Positions 8,413 through 16,943 of a stretch of 64,000 bases of DNA are shown in pieces (the first letter of the stretch is position 1; every line of letters begins with the position of its first letter). The position numbers and the translations under genes are program-made. Origin of the DNA: Bacteroidales bacterium (GTDB lineage: Bacteria; Bacteroidota; Bacteroidia; Bacteroidales; UBA4417); assembly GCA_016707785.1 (NCBI GenBank), contig JADJGZ010000025.1:1-64000 (forward strand), given 5' to 3'. The notes beneath the pieces are model-generated. The model had not been told where the DNA came from. It made no database searches and saw only the letters and a list, made by a program, of their open reading frames with translations.

Positions 8413-8763
8413 TTATAAACTTTGTCCAAATGTCAGCAAATTATTGTCAGGGTCCAGAAGGGCAAATTCTTTTTGCTTCCAGGGTTTGATTTGTAAATTG
8501 CCATTTGGATGAATGCTGGTTTTATTGTCGAGCAACGATTGATAAAGCTTGTCAATATCATTAGTCCTGATATACACCTGTCCATAATTTTCCTTTGGGT
8601 CAAGTTCAGAAAACTCAAAAAAATGAATTTCAAGATGATCCCTTCCAAGGATTAAATAATCATTGAATTCGCCAAGCAGATTGAAACCCAACTGGTTTAT
8701 GTAAAAATCCTTTGTCAGGGTTTTGTTTCGCATGGGTAGTTTCGGGATGATATTCGTGAGCAT
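8413..8763 (-). CDS. VOC (glyoxalase/bleomycin-resistance) family protein
   Basis: The 116-residue protein shows the vicinal-oxygen-chelate fold: IPKLPMRNKTLTKDFYINQLGFNLLGEFNDYLILGRDHLEIHFFEF in the first half and VYIRTNDIDKLYQSLLDNK with EFALLDPDNNLLTFGQ in the second. It is close to bleomycin-binding proteins in length and in the FYxxxLGF motif. Such proteins bind metal or sequester glycopeptide drugs; no direct evidence separates these. It is a stand-alone gene in the left-pointing accessory group with a 230-base spacer upstream. Confidence 0.85.
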   Translation of the reverse strand: MLTNIIPKLPMRNKTLTKDFYINQLGFNLLGEFNDYLILGRDHLEIHFFEFSELDPKENYGQVYIRTNDIDKLYQSLLDNKTSIHPNGNLQIKPWKQKEFALLDPDNNLLTFGQSL

Positions 8764-8994
8764 AGTTGATAGATTTTCAGTGATTTAAATGACATGGTTT
8801 AATAGTGATTGTCCTTTACTATTCTACCCTAAGAACATAGTAGTTGTATCAGCCAGGAATTTTAAAATCAGGATTCCAGTCAAATCAATAGGTAAGGGCT
8901 TCAAAGGTCAGCCTGGTGACTTTGGTTACTAGCTTGAACATATTAACTTTTAAAGCAATGAGTTTGTTTTTGAATGCAGGCTGTTTTATGGTCT

Positions 8995-9594
8995 TTACTT
9001 AATCCTCTCTTTCAGTGTAAATTTCCTGTGGCCTAAATTATATTCAACTATCCCGTTTTCTGCACTCCAAATAATTTCATTCATGGCCTTTTCTTTATTA
9101 ACGGCGGATTCATTGTTACATTTGAAGACAATGATATCATCGTAGGATCTGTTACCAAGGGTTCTTTTTTCGTATCTGAAATCAGCTACATCATTATTCC
9201 TGCTTTCAAAATAGTATCCATAGGGTTGGTACGAAATATCAATGGTTGTATTGCTGTGATTGGCATCCAGAACAATTATTGACTGCACACTCGAATGGAA
9301 AGTAGTTCCCATGGGATTTGTATAGAGGTCAGGGACACTGGCCTCAATTACGATTTTCTCGTGATAGGGAGAAAATATAGCAAGATGATCTTCCGGATTA
9401 TTATAGCGTACAACTTTTAAAATTTTCAAGGTATCCTGATTGCCATTTTCTTCCTGGAACAGGTAAACCTGGCCAGGCTTGTAGGCAATCCAGTCTTGTG
9501 CTTTTTTGCCTACTGAGTAATGTTTGCAGGAAAGGAATAGTTGGATCAGAATAAACGAGATAAGAAACAAAGGGAATTTGTAAGTCGTTTTCAT
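8995..9594 (-). CDS. Hypothetical lipoprotein
   Basis: The 199-residue product has a clean lipoprotein signal (MKTTYKFPLFLISFILIQLFLSC, Cys23). The mature part is beta-rich, with KPGQVYLFQEENGNQDTLKILKV and a Gly/Tyr-rich segment near residue 125, ending in EIIWSAENGIVEYNLGHRKFTLKE. This build is typical of Bacteroidota orphan lipoproteins facing the periplasm or surface. No family is recognised. It has its own unit within the left-pointing accessory group. Confidence 0.7.
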   Translation of the reverse strand: MKTTYKFPLFLISFILIQLFLSCKHYSVGKKAQDWIAYKPGQVYLFQEENGNQDTLKILKVVRYNNPEDHLAIFSPYHEKIVIEASVPDLYTNPMGTTFHSSVQSIIVLDANHSNTTIDISYQPYGYYFESRNNDVADFRYEKRTLGNRSYDDIIVFKCNNESAVNKEKAMNEIIWSAENGIVEYNLGHRKFTLKERIK

Positions 9595-9728
9595 TTTAGC
9601 CTAGGGTTCATGAAGTTAGCATCCTATGACCTTGTTTATTAGAAAGAATCAATTTGATGTTTCGCATGAATTTTGTCATGTGTATTCAGACGAGCAGAAT
9701 TAAGTATGCCTCCATCTGGAATGGCAAT

Positions 9729-10151
9729 TTATTTCCCACAAACTTCTTCTGTAAGTCTGTCAAGGTTTTGTTCATTACTTGGTATAACTATATGTGCTAC
9801 CTGTTCAGCGACTTCAGCATTGTCAAATTCCTGATTCCACAGAACCAGGGTGCCTTTCGCAGAATTTGTAAGAGAGATGGTCAAAGTAAACCTGGGTTCT
9901 GAAATATGCCTGATGACAACTTTTTCGTTTGGAATAATCTCAGCAAATTCCGAATCATTTACATAATTTACACCATCAGGCCCATGCATTATAAATGACC
10001 ATTTCCCTCCGGTTATAAATTGAAACTGGCTAAAAGTATTGGTGAATCCAGCAGGCCCCCACCATTTTGCAAGTCTTTCAGGATGGCTGATTGCGGCGAA
10101 AATATTCCCTGGAAGAGATGGGATTTCACGAGAAGTACTGAATGTTTTCAT
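9729..10151 (-). CDS. AHSA1-like SRPBCC protein
   Basis: The 140-residue protein carries the AHSA1 pattern: PSLPGNIFAAISHPERLAKWWGPAGFTNT at the start, GGKWSFIMHGPDGVNYVNDSEFAEIIPNEKVVIRH in the middle and a terminal helix (NLDRLTEEVCGK). The KWWGPxGF and GPDGxxY motifs are diagnostic of the family. Members are small ligand-binding folds, often of unknown ligand. It is the second SRPBCC gene in the island but of a different subfamily from 4645-5118. Dyad element copy 2 lies about 105 bases upstream of its start. Confidence 0.88.
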   Translation of the reverse strand: MKTFSTSREIPSLPGNIFAAISHPERLAKWWGPAGFTNTFSQFQFITGGKWSFIMHGPDGVNYVNDSEFAEIIPNEKVVIRHISEPRFTLTISLTNSAKGTLVLWNQEFDNAEVAEQVAHIVIPSNEQNLDRLTEEVCGK

Positions 10152-10255
10152 TCGTTTAATTATAATTTCTCTTTTGTTAAAAACCTTTTTAGGAGGAAAT
10201 CTGCACTGCGAAAGTATTGAGTTTTATATGACAGTAAGTTGTTAGACCCGATAAG

Positions 10256-10379
10256 CAATAACGTTCCGCAGCTACCCGCTGCCAGGCTTTATTCAACAAT
10301 CTTTAGGACAGAACACTAATCTTAATAGTATTCAAGAGATGACAGCGTAAGCCTGGTAACGGGTAAGTGCTGTTTTGCA
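10256..10379 (-). repeat. Dyad repeat element, copy 2 (inverted relative to copy 1)
   Basis: Arms 10268-10287 and 10351-10370 pair at 16 of 20 positions, separated by a loop of 63 bases. Read on the minus strand it begins directly after the TAG (10382-10380) of a decayed gene and precedes the AHSA1-like gene, the same gene-element-gene order as copy 1. It matches copy 1 in both arms and in part of the loop (CTCTTGAA, GTGTTCTGT). Confidence 0.6.
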
Positions 10380-10621
10380 CTATTGGATCTTCATTAGTAA
10401 GTAGAAGTAGCAATCCATAATCTGTCCATTAAATTTTAAATCCAGTTCGTTGATTTTATCTTTCTGAAAATCGTTCAACTGAATTTCTGGCAATTTCCTT
10501 ATGTGATCCTTGTAATAATATTTTCAACTAATTCTTAAAGTATTTGACGTAGCTGTTTAGAAAACTCCAAAGTTTTTATGTCGTGTTCGGGTTTGTCAAA
10601 AGAATTTGTCTCATTTTTCAT
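10380..10621 (-). pseudogene. Decayed small gene
   Basis: An ATG at 10621-10619 opens a frame (MKNETNSFDKPEHDIKTLEF) that meets a stop near 10537. It resumes after that stop, then shifts frame near 10506 into RKLPEIQLNDFQKDKINELD and ends at TAG 10382-10380 immediately before the dyad element. The peptide is coherent in character, so this looks like a real small protein inactivated by one stop and one indel. The family is not recognised. Confidence 0.45.
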
Positions 10622-10673
10622 CTTTATTGAAATGAAAACTTTCAAGATCTTGTTTTCTAAAAATGACTAGAAA

Positions 10674-10871
10674 CTATTCCTCTGGGATGTATGTTATTAG
10701 TTCTAACAGACCTAATGGTAGAATAACATGTTTAAGCATGCCACTTAAATAAGTTGTGCCTTTAACAACTATCAACAAATGATGATTATTCAAAAATTCC
10801 ATTTGATCTTGAGATATCTTTCTATATTTCTCAAATTGACTTAGCCCTAGTGAGTGCCAAAGATTAAAATA
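10674..10871 (-). pseudogene. C-terminal fragment of an unrecognised gene
   Basis: A 65-codon open stretch without a good start codon reads SLGLSQFEKYRKISQDQ and later LLIVVKGTTYLSGML before TAG at 10676-10674. The amphipathic, protein-like sequence and the lack of a start point to a truncated remnant. It lies at the outer edge of the accessory island, next to the housekeeping gene at 10933. Confidence 0.4.
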
Positions 10872-10932
10872 TTAATGTGTTTTCAAACTTGTCTTATTGT
10901 TTCTTTCATCTGTAACTCACCTCAACATCCTC

Positions 10933-12045
10933 CTACAAAACCCTGAACTCCTTCTTCTTTACCGTTACCTTCTCCAGCATCGGCATATTTACATCCACTC
11001 CAATCCCCGGTTTTACAGGAACATCCATCGTTCCATCAGGATTTACAACAAATTCAGGATCTACAATGTCTTCCTTGTAATAGCGCTTGCTGGCAGAAAT
11101 ATCACCGGGCAGGGTGAAATTGGGCAGACTGGCAAGGGCTACATTGCCTGCACGGCCAATGCCTGATTCAAGCATTCCTCCATGCCATACCGGAATATTC
11201 ATGGATGCACAGTAATCATGGATCAGTTTGGATTCAGTAAAACCTCCCACACGCCCGGGTTTGATATTGATAATACCACAGCTTTTTAACTCAATGGCTG
11301 CCCTCGTATCATCCAGCGAATGAATGCTTTCATCCAGGCATAGGGTAGTCCTTATCTGCTTCTGCAGTTTGGAATGGTCAAAGATATCTTCATAACCCAG
11401 CGGTTGCTCAATCAAAGAAAGATTGTAATCATCCATCTTTTTAAAGAGTTCAACATCCTCCAGGGTATAGGCCGAATTGGCATCTACCTGCAGCATAATA
11501 TCCGGGAAATTCTTCCTGAGTGCCTGCACAAATTGTATATCCAGCCCCGGGGAAATCTTGATCTTGATTCTTCCATACCCTTCGGCCAGGTAACCTTCCA
11601 CTTTTTTAATCAGCTCATTCTCCGACGATTGTATTCCAATACTTACTCCTACATTCACTTTATCACGGGTGCCACCCAGCATCTTTGATAGGGAAATTCC
11701 CTTCGATTTGGCAAAAGCATCCCAAAGAGCAGCTTCAATCCCGGCTTTGGCCATCATATGCCCTCTCACCTTGGAATACAATCCAATCGCCTCATCCACA
11801 TCTTTCAGGTCCTTCCCGAGTATCGACGGAATCAGGAAATCTTCGAGTATATGCCAGGCTGTTGTTACGGTTTCATAGGAATAAAAGGGTGTACCCTCGG
11901 CTACACTTTCGCCCCATCCGGTTACACCTTCGCCATCTACCCTTACAATGATGTGCTCTTCGTCATATTCGGTCCCCATGGAGGTGACAAATGGACTTAC
12001 CAGGACCATCCTGATATGTCGGAGTTCGATTCTGTCAATTTTCAT
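10933..12045 (-). CDS. N-succinylamino acid racemase / o-succinylbenzoate synthase (enolase superfamily)
   Basis: The 370-residue protein has the muconate-lactonizing subgroup architecture. An N-terminal cap (EDEHIIVRVDGEGVTGWGE type) is followed by the barrel with KIKISPG (catalytic Lys pair, about 163-165), DANSAY, EQP, CLDES and INIKPGRVGG. The end carries VWHGGMLESGIGRA. This pattern is that of the MenC type 2 / NSAR-OSBS family, which can make o-succinylbenzoate for menaquinone or racemise N-succinylamino acids. No other men genes are nearby; the downstream gene is an M14 peptidase facing the same way, so an amino-acid or peptide salvage role is possible. I leave the symbol empty because the two activities cannot be separated here. 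Confidence 0.88.
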   Translation of the reverse strand: MKIDRIELRHIRMVLVSPFVTSMGTEYDEEHIIVRVDGEGVTGWGESVAEGTPFYSYETVTTAWHILEDFLIPSILGKDLKDVDEAIGLYSKVRGHMMAKAGIEAALWDAFAKSKGISLSKMLGGTRDKVNVGVSIGIQSSENELIKKVEGYLAEGYGRIKIKISPGLDIQFVQALRKNFPDIMLQVDANSAYTLEDVELFKKMDDYNLSLIEQPLGYEDIFDHSKLQKQIRTTLCLDESIHSLDDTRAAIELKSCGIINIKPGRVGGFTESKLIHDYCASMNIPVWHGGMLESGIGRAGNVALASLPNFTLPGDISASKRYYKEDIVDPEFVVNPDGTMDVPVKPGIGVDVNMPMLEKVTVKKKEFRVL

Positions 12046-12114
12046 ACTATGGATTTTTTAAAAATGATCTGATTATTTGATAATTGGTAGGTTATTCGAT
12101 TATTTGCTTGGTGT

Positions 12115-13629
12115 TTATTTTAGCAACCTGATAATAGGGAAATATTCGCCTTTTCTTATCAAGTGAGCAAATTTACTATAGGTAACAAGTCCAAGCATGG
12201 ACTGCGGCTCAAGTGCCAGGCAGATCATGCTTCCTTTTAACTGCGAGGTTTCCAGGACAAAATATTGGCCTTCAAGGTTTTCTGAATGGATATCATGGAT
12301 TTCAACTTTCGGATTCACCGTTATATCTCCCTCAAAATCAATGGAATCGATGCCAGTTATAAAGTATTGCTGCAGCTTATCCGATTTCCCTGGCTTATAG
12401 GGTGCCAGGTTCAGATGATGCCTTTCAGCCCATTCCAGCAATTCCTTGTTTTGTCCGGGCAGGAGGTAGGAGTGGGGAATCCTTACACTTAGGGTAGAGA
12501 TCACTTTGGGACGATAATCTTTGATCAAAACAGTTGAATCCTTTCCTGTTTTCCAGGAATAAACCGGTAACTCCAGGAAGCTTCCATCTGCTACATGGTC
12601 TGAATGCAGTGCAATTTCAGTGTGGCTATTGCTGCCGGGCAAAATCAAACGCTCTTTCCGGACCAGTTTCCTGATTTTAGAGGAGTTTTCTTTAACAAAC
12701 AGCAATAATCCCATCATCCCTGCTTTCTGTCCTTCCGAACGACGCCTGATGTTATCCTTGAAGTTATCTTCTCCATTCATACCTTCCTGGATAAAGGCAA
12801 GTGTGTTGAGAATGCCAAGGCTTTGCCGGCCATCATTGATATCGAAGGTGCTATGACGGGTATAGCCTTGCCCGGGGGGATCTCCGGGTGAATATTCAAA
12901 GGATGAGAACCCTTGTTTCTTTAGATAATCAAGGATATATGGCAGGTATTTGTTTTTCGAAAAAGTCCTGATTTTCCCTGAAACATCCAGGTTAGTAGTG
13001 GTACCGATTGTAACCTCTGAATTCTTCCGGAACCCTATGGTCTTCCATTCATCACCATAAGGAGAATATTCATGGACATCCATGCTGACTTCAAACAGGT
13101 AGGTATCAAAGAAGGAATGCAAAGCTTGCGTCTCCGGCTCAGTGAGAATCATGTGATTACGGTTCAGGTCCATGCTGTTGGCATTTCTTCTCCGGTTGGC
13201 TTCTGATCCATCCGGGTTCATCTGTGGAATTAGCGCCAGGTCCATCCGCTTGAATAATTCCCGATGTTCAGGTTTTGCCAGTTCCGCTGCAAGAAGCAAT
13301 GCCCCTTCTTTACCGGATTGCTCATTCCCATGTTGTTGCGCAAAAATCAATACCTTAATTTTTGTGACATCTTTTCCAAATTCTCCATCTGAGAATAGTA
13401 AGGCATAGATGTTACGACCTTCCACAGACTTGCCAATGACCTTACGTTCAATGAACTCAGAAGATTTATCCAACTGCTCCACGAATTCAGATAATTCATT
13501 GTAGCTCGTAGGCTCGGTCCAGCCTTTTTGAACAAGCGGTGTAACTAATGGCTGGGCTTCAATGAATGAAGGAGTCATAGCAAGTATAAAAACAAGAAAA
13601 AATATCAATAAGAGGTGTTGTTGTTTCAT
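12115..13629 (-). CDS. Secreted M14 family zinc carboxypeptidase
   Basis: The 504-residue protein starts at the ATG at 13629 (an upstream in-frame TTG at 13641 is weaker) with a signal peptide ending near IEAQ (residue 26). Zinc ligands are visible: HGNE (His100, Glu103) and the third His in DVHEY (His186). The family motifs MNPDG and NRNH lie between, and the catalytic Glu is probably Glu282 in FIQEGMN. The C-terminal 200 residues are an extra beta-rich region not needed for catalysis. Exported M14 enzymes trim C-terminal residues of peptides or cell-wall peptides. It lies upstream of, and in the same orientation as, the NSAR/OSBS gene (gap 69 bases). Confidence 0.9.
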   Translation of the reverse strand: MKQQHLLLIFFLVFILAMTPSFIEAQPLVTPLVQKGWTEPTSYNELSEFVEQLDKSSEFIERKVIGKSVEGRNIYALLFSDGEFGKDVTKIKVLIFAQQHGNEQSGKEGALLLAAELAKPEHRELFKRMDLALIPQMNPDGSEANRRRNANSMDLNRNHMILTEPETQALHSFFDTYLFEVSMDVHEYSPYGDEWKTIGFRKNSEVTIGTTTNLDVSGKIRTFSKNKYLPYILDYLKKQGFSSFEYSPGDPPGQGYTRHSTFDINDGRQSLGILNTLAFIQEGMNGEDNFKDNIRRRSEGQKAGMMGLLLFVKENSSKIRKLVRKERLILPGSNSHTEIALHSDHVADGSFLELPVYSWKTGKDSTVLIKDYRPKVISTLSVRIPHSYLLPGQNKELLEWAERHHLNLAPYKPGKSDKLQQYFITGIDSIDFEGDITVNPKVEIHDIHSENLEGQYFVLETSQLKGSMICLALEPQSMLGLVTYSKFAHLIRKGEYFPIIRLLK

Positions 13630-13742
13630 GGAAGGATTCAAGGTTTATCCTGGTTCAATAGGACTCAGTTCAAATAGGTTGTTAATTTATGTGTTACTAT
13701 AGATAATATGGGGTAGGATACTTTTAATTAGCTTGTTATGAA

Positions 13743-15260
13743 TTATTCAGAATCATAAATGGTATCCTGGAAAGCGGGTCCAATATGGTTGATGATATCT
13801 CCTGCCAGAAGGGCTTCCTGCCCGGTTTTAAGGCTTGCCAGGTCACCTGCATGTCCATGAAGATATACGCCCAGGAGGCAGGCATCCAGTGGAGAATAAT
13901 TTTGGGCAAGCAATCCTGTAAGGAGTCCGGTTAATACATCGCCGCTTCCCCCCGTGGCCATCCCGGGATTACCGGTTGGGTTGAAGAAATAATTTCCTCC
14001 GGGGGTACAAATGATGGTAAATGCCCCCTTGAGAATGATATAAACTTTTTGTCGTAAAGCATAATCACCCAGAAGATCCAGTAGCTCAAATCCATTGTTC
14101 CATTTTCCTGCGAGCCTTTCAAATTCCTTTGGATGCGGGGTAAGGATACTTCCTGCCGGGATAAATGCTTGCCAGGTTTTTTGTTCCGCCAGGATGTTCA
14201 GTGCATCTGCATCCAATACCAGGGGCACTTTGGCTTCCTGCAATAACAAACGGATGGTATTATGCGCTTCCCTGGATCGTCCGAGTCCCGGCCCTGCTCC
14301 AATGGCGGAGTAGGGCGACAGATCCGGTATCCTGGAACAGTCGTTTTGTCCCGGATCCACTGATATCATTGCTTCATGTACTGTTGATTGCAGAATCTCA
14401 TATCCACAAACCGGCACATGAGTGGTGAGTAACCCCACTCCGGATCGAAGGCATGATTTGGAAGAGAGAATAGCTGCACCTATTTTCCCATGGCTTCCGG
14501 CAATCAGCAGCGCATGGCCATAGGTTCCTTTATGAGAAAAACGTTTCCTTGGTTTTATGATCTCCCGAATATCCTGCTTTGTGAGGAAATAATGATTGCA
14601 AGCCTGATTCCTGATAAATTCTTCATGCAATCCAATAGGCAGAACCACCCAATCACCCACAAGGAGTTCATTCTCACTGAGAAAGAAGGATAATTTCGGG
14701 AACTGGAAACTTAATGTATAATCAGCATGAACTACAGAAGCTCCCGGTCTGATGGCTTTATCGGCAAATAACCCGGAAGGGATATCAATGGAAATCACAA
14801 TTGCCTGTAATTTGTTGATATGATTAATTACCTCTCTTTCGATGCCTTCAACCGATTTGGAAAGTCCTGATCCGAAAAGTGCATCAATGATAATATCCCC
14901 TGGTTCGGGTGAAAAGTGTAGTCCATCCTGCAGAAATACAGGTTCAAGGTCCAAACATTTAAGCTTTTTTAGGTTAATGCTAAAATCAGGGGAGTATTTT
15001 TCTTTGTCTGATGGAATACATACCTGGACCTCAAATGAAATATCATGGAGCATCCTCGCCAATGCCAGACCATCGCCACCATTATTCCCCGGACCACAGA
15101 AAATATAGAACCTGGGCGTTCGGCCTGATAACTTTCGAAGAATCCAATCGTAACATCGGCTGGCTGCCCTTTCCATTAAATCAATGGATGCAACTGGTTC
15201 ATGGGCTATTGTATAGGCATCAGCCTCTCTTACTATTCCGACAGGGAAAATCTTGATCAT
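13743..15260 (-). CDS. nnr: Bifunctional NAD(P)H-hydrate epimerase / ADP-dependent dehydratase
   Basis: This 505-residue fusion repairs hydrated NADH and NADPH. The N-terminal epimerase (about 1-215) shows IFCGPGNNGGDGLALAR, ALFGSGLS and ISIDIPSGL. The C-terminal ribokinase-like dehydratase (about 225-500) shows AGSHGKIGAAILSSKSCLRSGVGLLT, PGLGRS, LDADALNIL, TPHPKEFERL and the closing NPGMATGGSGDVLTGLL. Full length matches the usual fused form. The start is ATG 15260-15258. It stands as its own minus-strand unit, divergent from hydE. Confidence 0.95.
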   Translation of the reverse strand: MIKIFPVGIVREADAYTIAHEPVASIDLMERAASRCYDWILRKLSGRTPRFYIFCGPGNNGGDGLALARMLHDISFEVQVCIPSDKEKYSPDFSINLKKLKCLDLEPVFLQDGLHFSPEPGDIIIDALFGSGLSKSVEGIEREVINHINKLQAIVISIDIPSGLFADKAIRPGASVVHADYTLSFQFPKLSFFLSENELLVGDWVVLPIGLHEEFIRNQACNHYFLTKQDIREIIKPRKRFSHKGTYGHALLIAGSHGKIGAAILSSKSCLRSGVGLLTTHVPVCGYEILQSTVHEAMISVDPGQNDCSRIPDLSPYSAIGAGPGLGRSREAHNTIRLLLQEAKVPLVLDADALNILAEQKTWQAFIPAGSILTPHPKEFERLAGKWNNGFELLDLLGDYALRQKVYIILKGAFTIICTPGGNYFFNPTGNPGMATGGSGDVLTGLLTGLLAQNYSPLDACLLGVYLHGHAGDLASLKTGQEALLAGDIINHIGPAFQDTIYDSE

Positions 15261-15404
15261 AACTCCTTTTTACCTTTCAAAGATAACAAATGACTAGATT
15301 TTTTCAGTGATTACCTATCGAATCATTTGTTTAAACCAGAGATTCAAACGAATGAGGTGTGCGTTAATCATGAATAGCATTAACTTTGTGCCAAATTGAA
15401 TAGT

Positions 15405-16496
15405 ATGCAACCCTCCGTTAAGGAAATACTTGATTCCGGCGATTTTTCCAGGGAAAATCTTATCACATTACTTGGCTGTGCAAAGGAAGAGCGCGAGCTG
15501 ATTTTTGAGAGAGGGGCAGCCGTGAAGAAAGAATATGTTGGCAATAAGGTTTATTTCAGAGGGTTGGTTGAATTATCCAATATCTGCTCAAAGAACTGCT
15601 ATTACTGTGGAATCAGAAGAGGTAACAAAGTGGTTGACAGGTATTTCGTAACTGATGATGAAGTGCTGGAAGCAGCCCGTTTTGCCCTGGATGAAGGATA
15701 TGGTTCAATGGTGATTCAATCCGGGGAACGAACAGATAAAGTGTTCACCGGCAAAGTCACAAACCTTCTTCAAAAAATAAAACAGTTGTCATCAGGTAAG
15801 CTGGGAATCACCCTTTCGATGGGGGAGCAATCCGAAGAAACCTTCAGGCAGTGGTTTGAAGCTGGGGCCCACAGGTATTTGCTCCGTATTGAATCTTCAA
15901 ACCCTGAATTGTATTACAGGATTCATCCGAGGGATTCACATCATGACTTCGAATACAGGCTCCGTTCCCTGAAGTTGCTCCGTGAAATAGGATATAATGT
16001 AGGTACAGGGGTGATGATCGGACTTCCGTTCCAAACCCTAGATGACCTTGCCAATGACCTTCTCTTTTTTAAGGAATTGGATATAGATATGGCGGGGATG
16101 GGACCCTATATTGAACATAAGGATACACCTCTTTATGAATTCAGGAATCAACTGATTCCTAAATCCGAAAGGTTTTATCTTAGTCTTAAAATGGTTGCTC
16201 TACTCCGGATCATGATGAAGGATATTAATATTGCAGCGACAACTGCAATGCAGACACTTGATAAACAAGGCCGGGAAAAAGCCTTAAAGGTGGGAGCCAA
16301 TATTATTATGCCCAATCTTACCCCGGTGAAATACAGGGAAGGCTACCTGCTTTATGAGGATAAACCCTGCATTAATGAAGAAGCCAGTGAGTGCAGGAAC
16401 TGCCTCGAAGCCCGCATCCATATTGCCGGCGATGAAATTGGATTTGGCGAATGGGGAGACTCAAAGCATTTTGCAGCACGAAAGGTAAAGGGTTGA
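15405..16496 (+). CDS. hydE: [FeFe]-hydrogenase maturase HydE (radical SAM)
   Basis: The 363-residue protein has the radical-SAM cluster motif CSKNCYYC (Cys61, Cys65, Cys68) and the HydE-like course IRRGNKVVDRYFVTDDEVLEAA, MVIQSGER, HRYLLRIESSNPELYYRIHP, YNVGTGVMIGLPFQTLDDLANDL and GMGPYIEHKDTPL. HydE builds the dithiolate part of the H-cluster. The ATG at 15405 is preferred to a TTG at 15396. A TAACTTTG -7 box is at 15381-15388. HydF, HydG and a hydrogenase are not in the window, so it acts with genes elsewhere. PylB/BioB relatives share the fold, but the overall match is to HydE. Confidence 0.9.
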   Translation: MQPSVKEILDSGDFSRENLITLLGCAKEERELIFERGAAVKKEYVGNKVYFRGLVELSNICSKNCYYCGIRRGNKVVDRYFVTDDEVLEAARFALDEGYGSMVIQSGERTDKVFTGKVTNLLQKIKQLSSGKLGITLSMGEQSEETFRQWFEAGAHRYLLRIESSNPELYYRIHPRDSHHDFEYRLRSLKLLREIGYNVGTGVMIGLPFQTLDDLANDLLFFKELDIDMAGMGPYIEHKDTPLYEFRNQLIPKSERFYLSLKMVALLRIMMKDINIAATTAMQTLDKQGREKALKVGANIIMPNLTPVKYREGYLLYEDKPCINEEASECRNCLEARIHIAGDEIGFGEWGDSKHFAARKVKG

Positions 16497-16607
16497 TTTC
16501 GGATTTTCGATTTTGGATTTCGGAATTTGATCCAAGTCCTAAGATTCAAGATCCAAGTCCCCAATCCTAAGTCCGACCAAATCCCAAATCACCAAATCAC
16601 CAAATCC

Positions 16608-16930
16608 CAATCTCATCTCCTCTCCCCTATCTCTCTCCTCCTCCCCCTCTCCTCTTCTCCCTCCTAATCTCCTAATCTCCTAATCTCCCATCTCCTCATC
16701 TCCTCATCTCCTCATCTCCTAATCTCCTAATCTCCTCATCTCCTCATCTCCTCATCTCCTCATCTCCTCATCTCCTCATCTCCCCATCTCCCATCTCCTC
16801 ATCTCCTCATCTCCTCATCTCCCCATCTCCTCATCTCCCCCATCTCCCCATCTCCTCATCTCCTCATCTCCTCATCTCCTCATCTCCCCATCTCCAAATC
16901 TCCAAATCTCCAAATCTCCACATCCCCTAA
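16608..16930. repeat. Tandem octamer (CATCTCCT) microsatellite tract
   Basis: From about 16608 to 16930 the + strand is almost purely pyrimidine-rich repeats of CATCTCCT and variants (AATCTCCT, CATCTCCC, AAATCTCC), roughly 35 units. The flank from 16497 has related short words (GATTTCGGATT, CCAAATC). It fills the whole spacer between hydE and rlmD and ends 14 bases before the rlmD ATG. There are no spacers of unique sequence, so it is not a CRISPR array. Confidence 0.9.
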
Positions 16931-16943
16931 TCCCCCCCCATCC

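Noticed and set aside
1..10930. Prophage or classical transposon
   Set aside because: No transposase, integrase, capsid or terminal inverted repeats of an insertion sequence are seen.
12197..15256. Many plus-strand frames opposite the M14 and Nnr genes
   Set aside because: They are antisense shadows of well-supported minus-strand genes with no family features.
16608..16930. Possible CRISPR array
   Set aside because: The units are 8 bases, directly adjacent, with no unique spacers and no cas genes.
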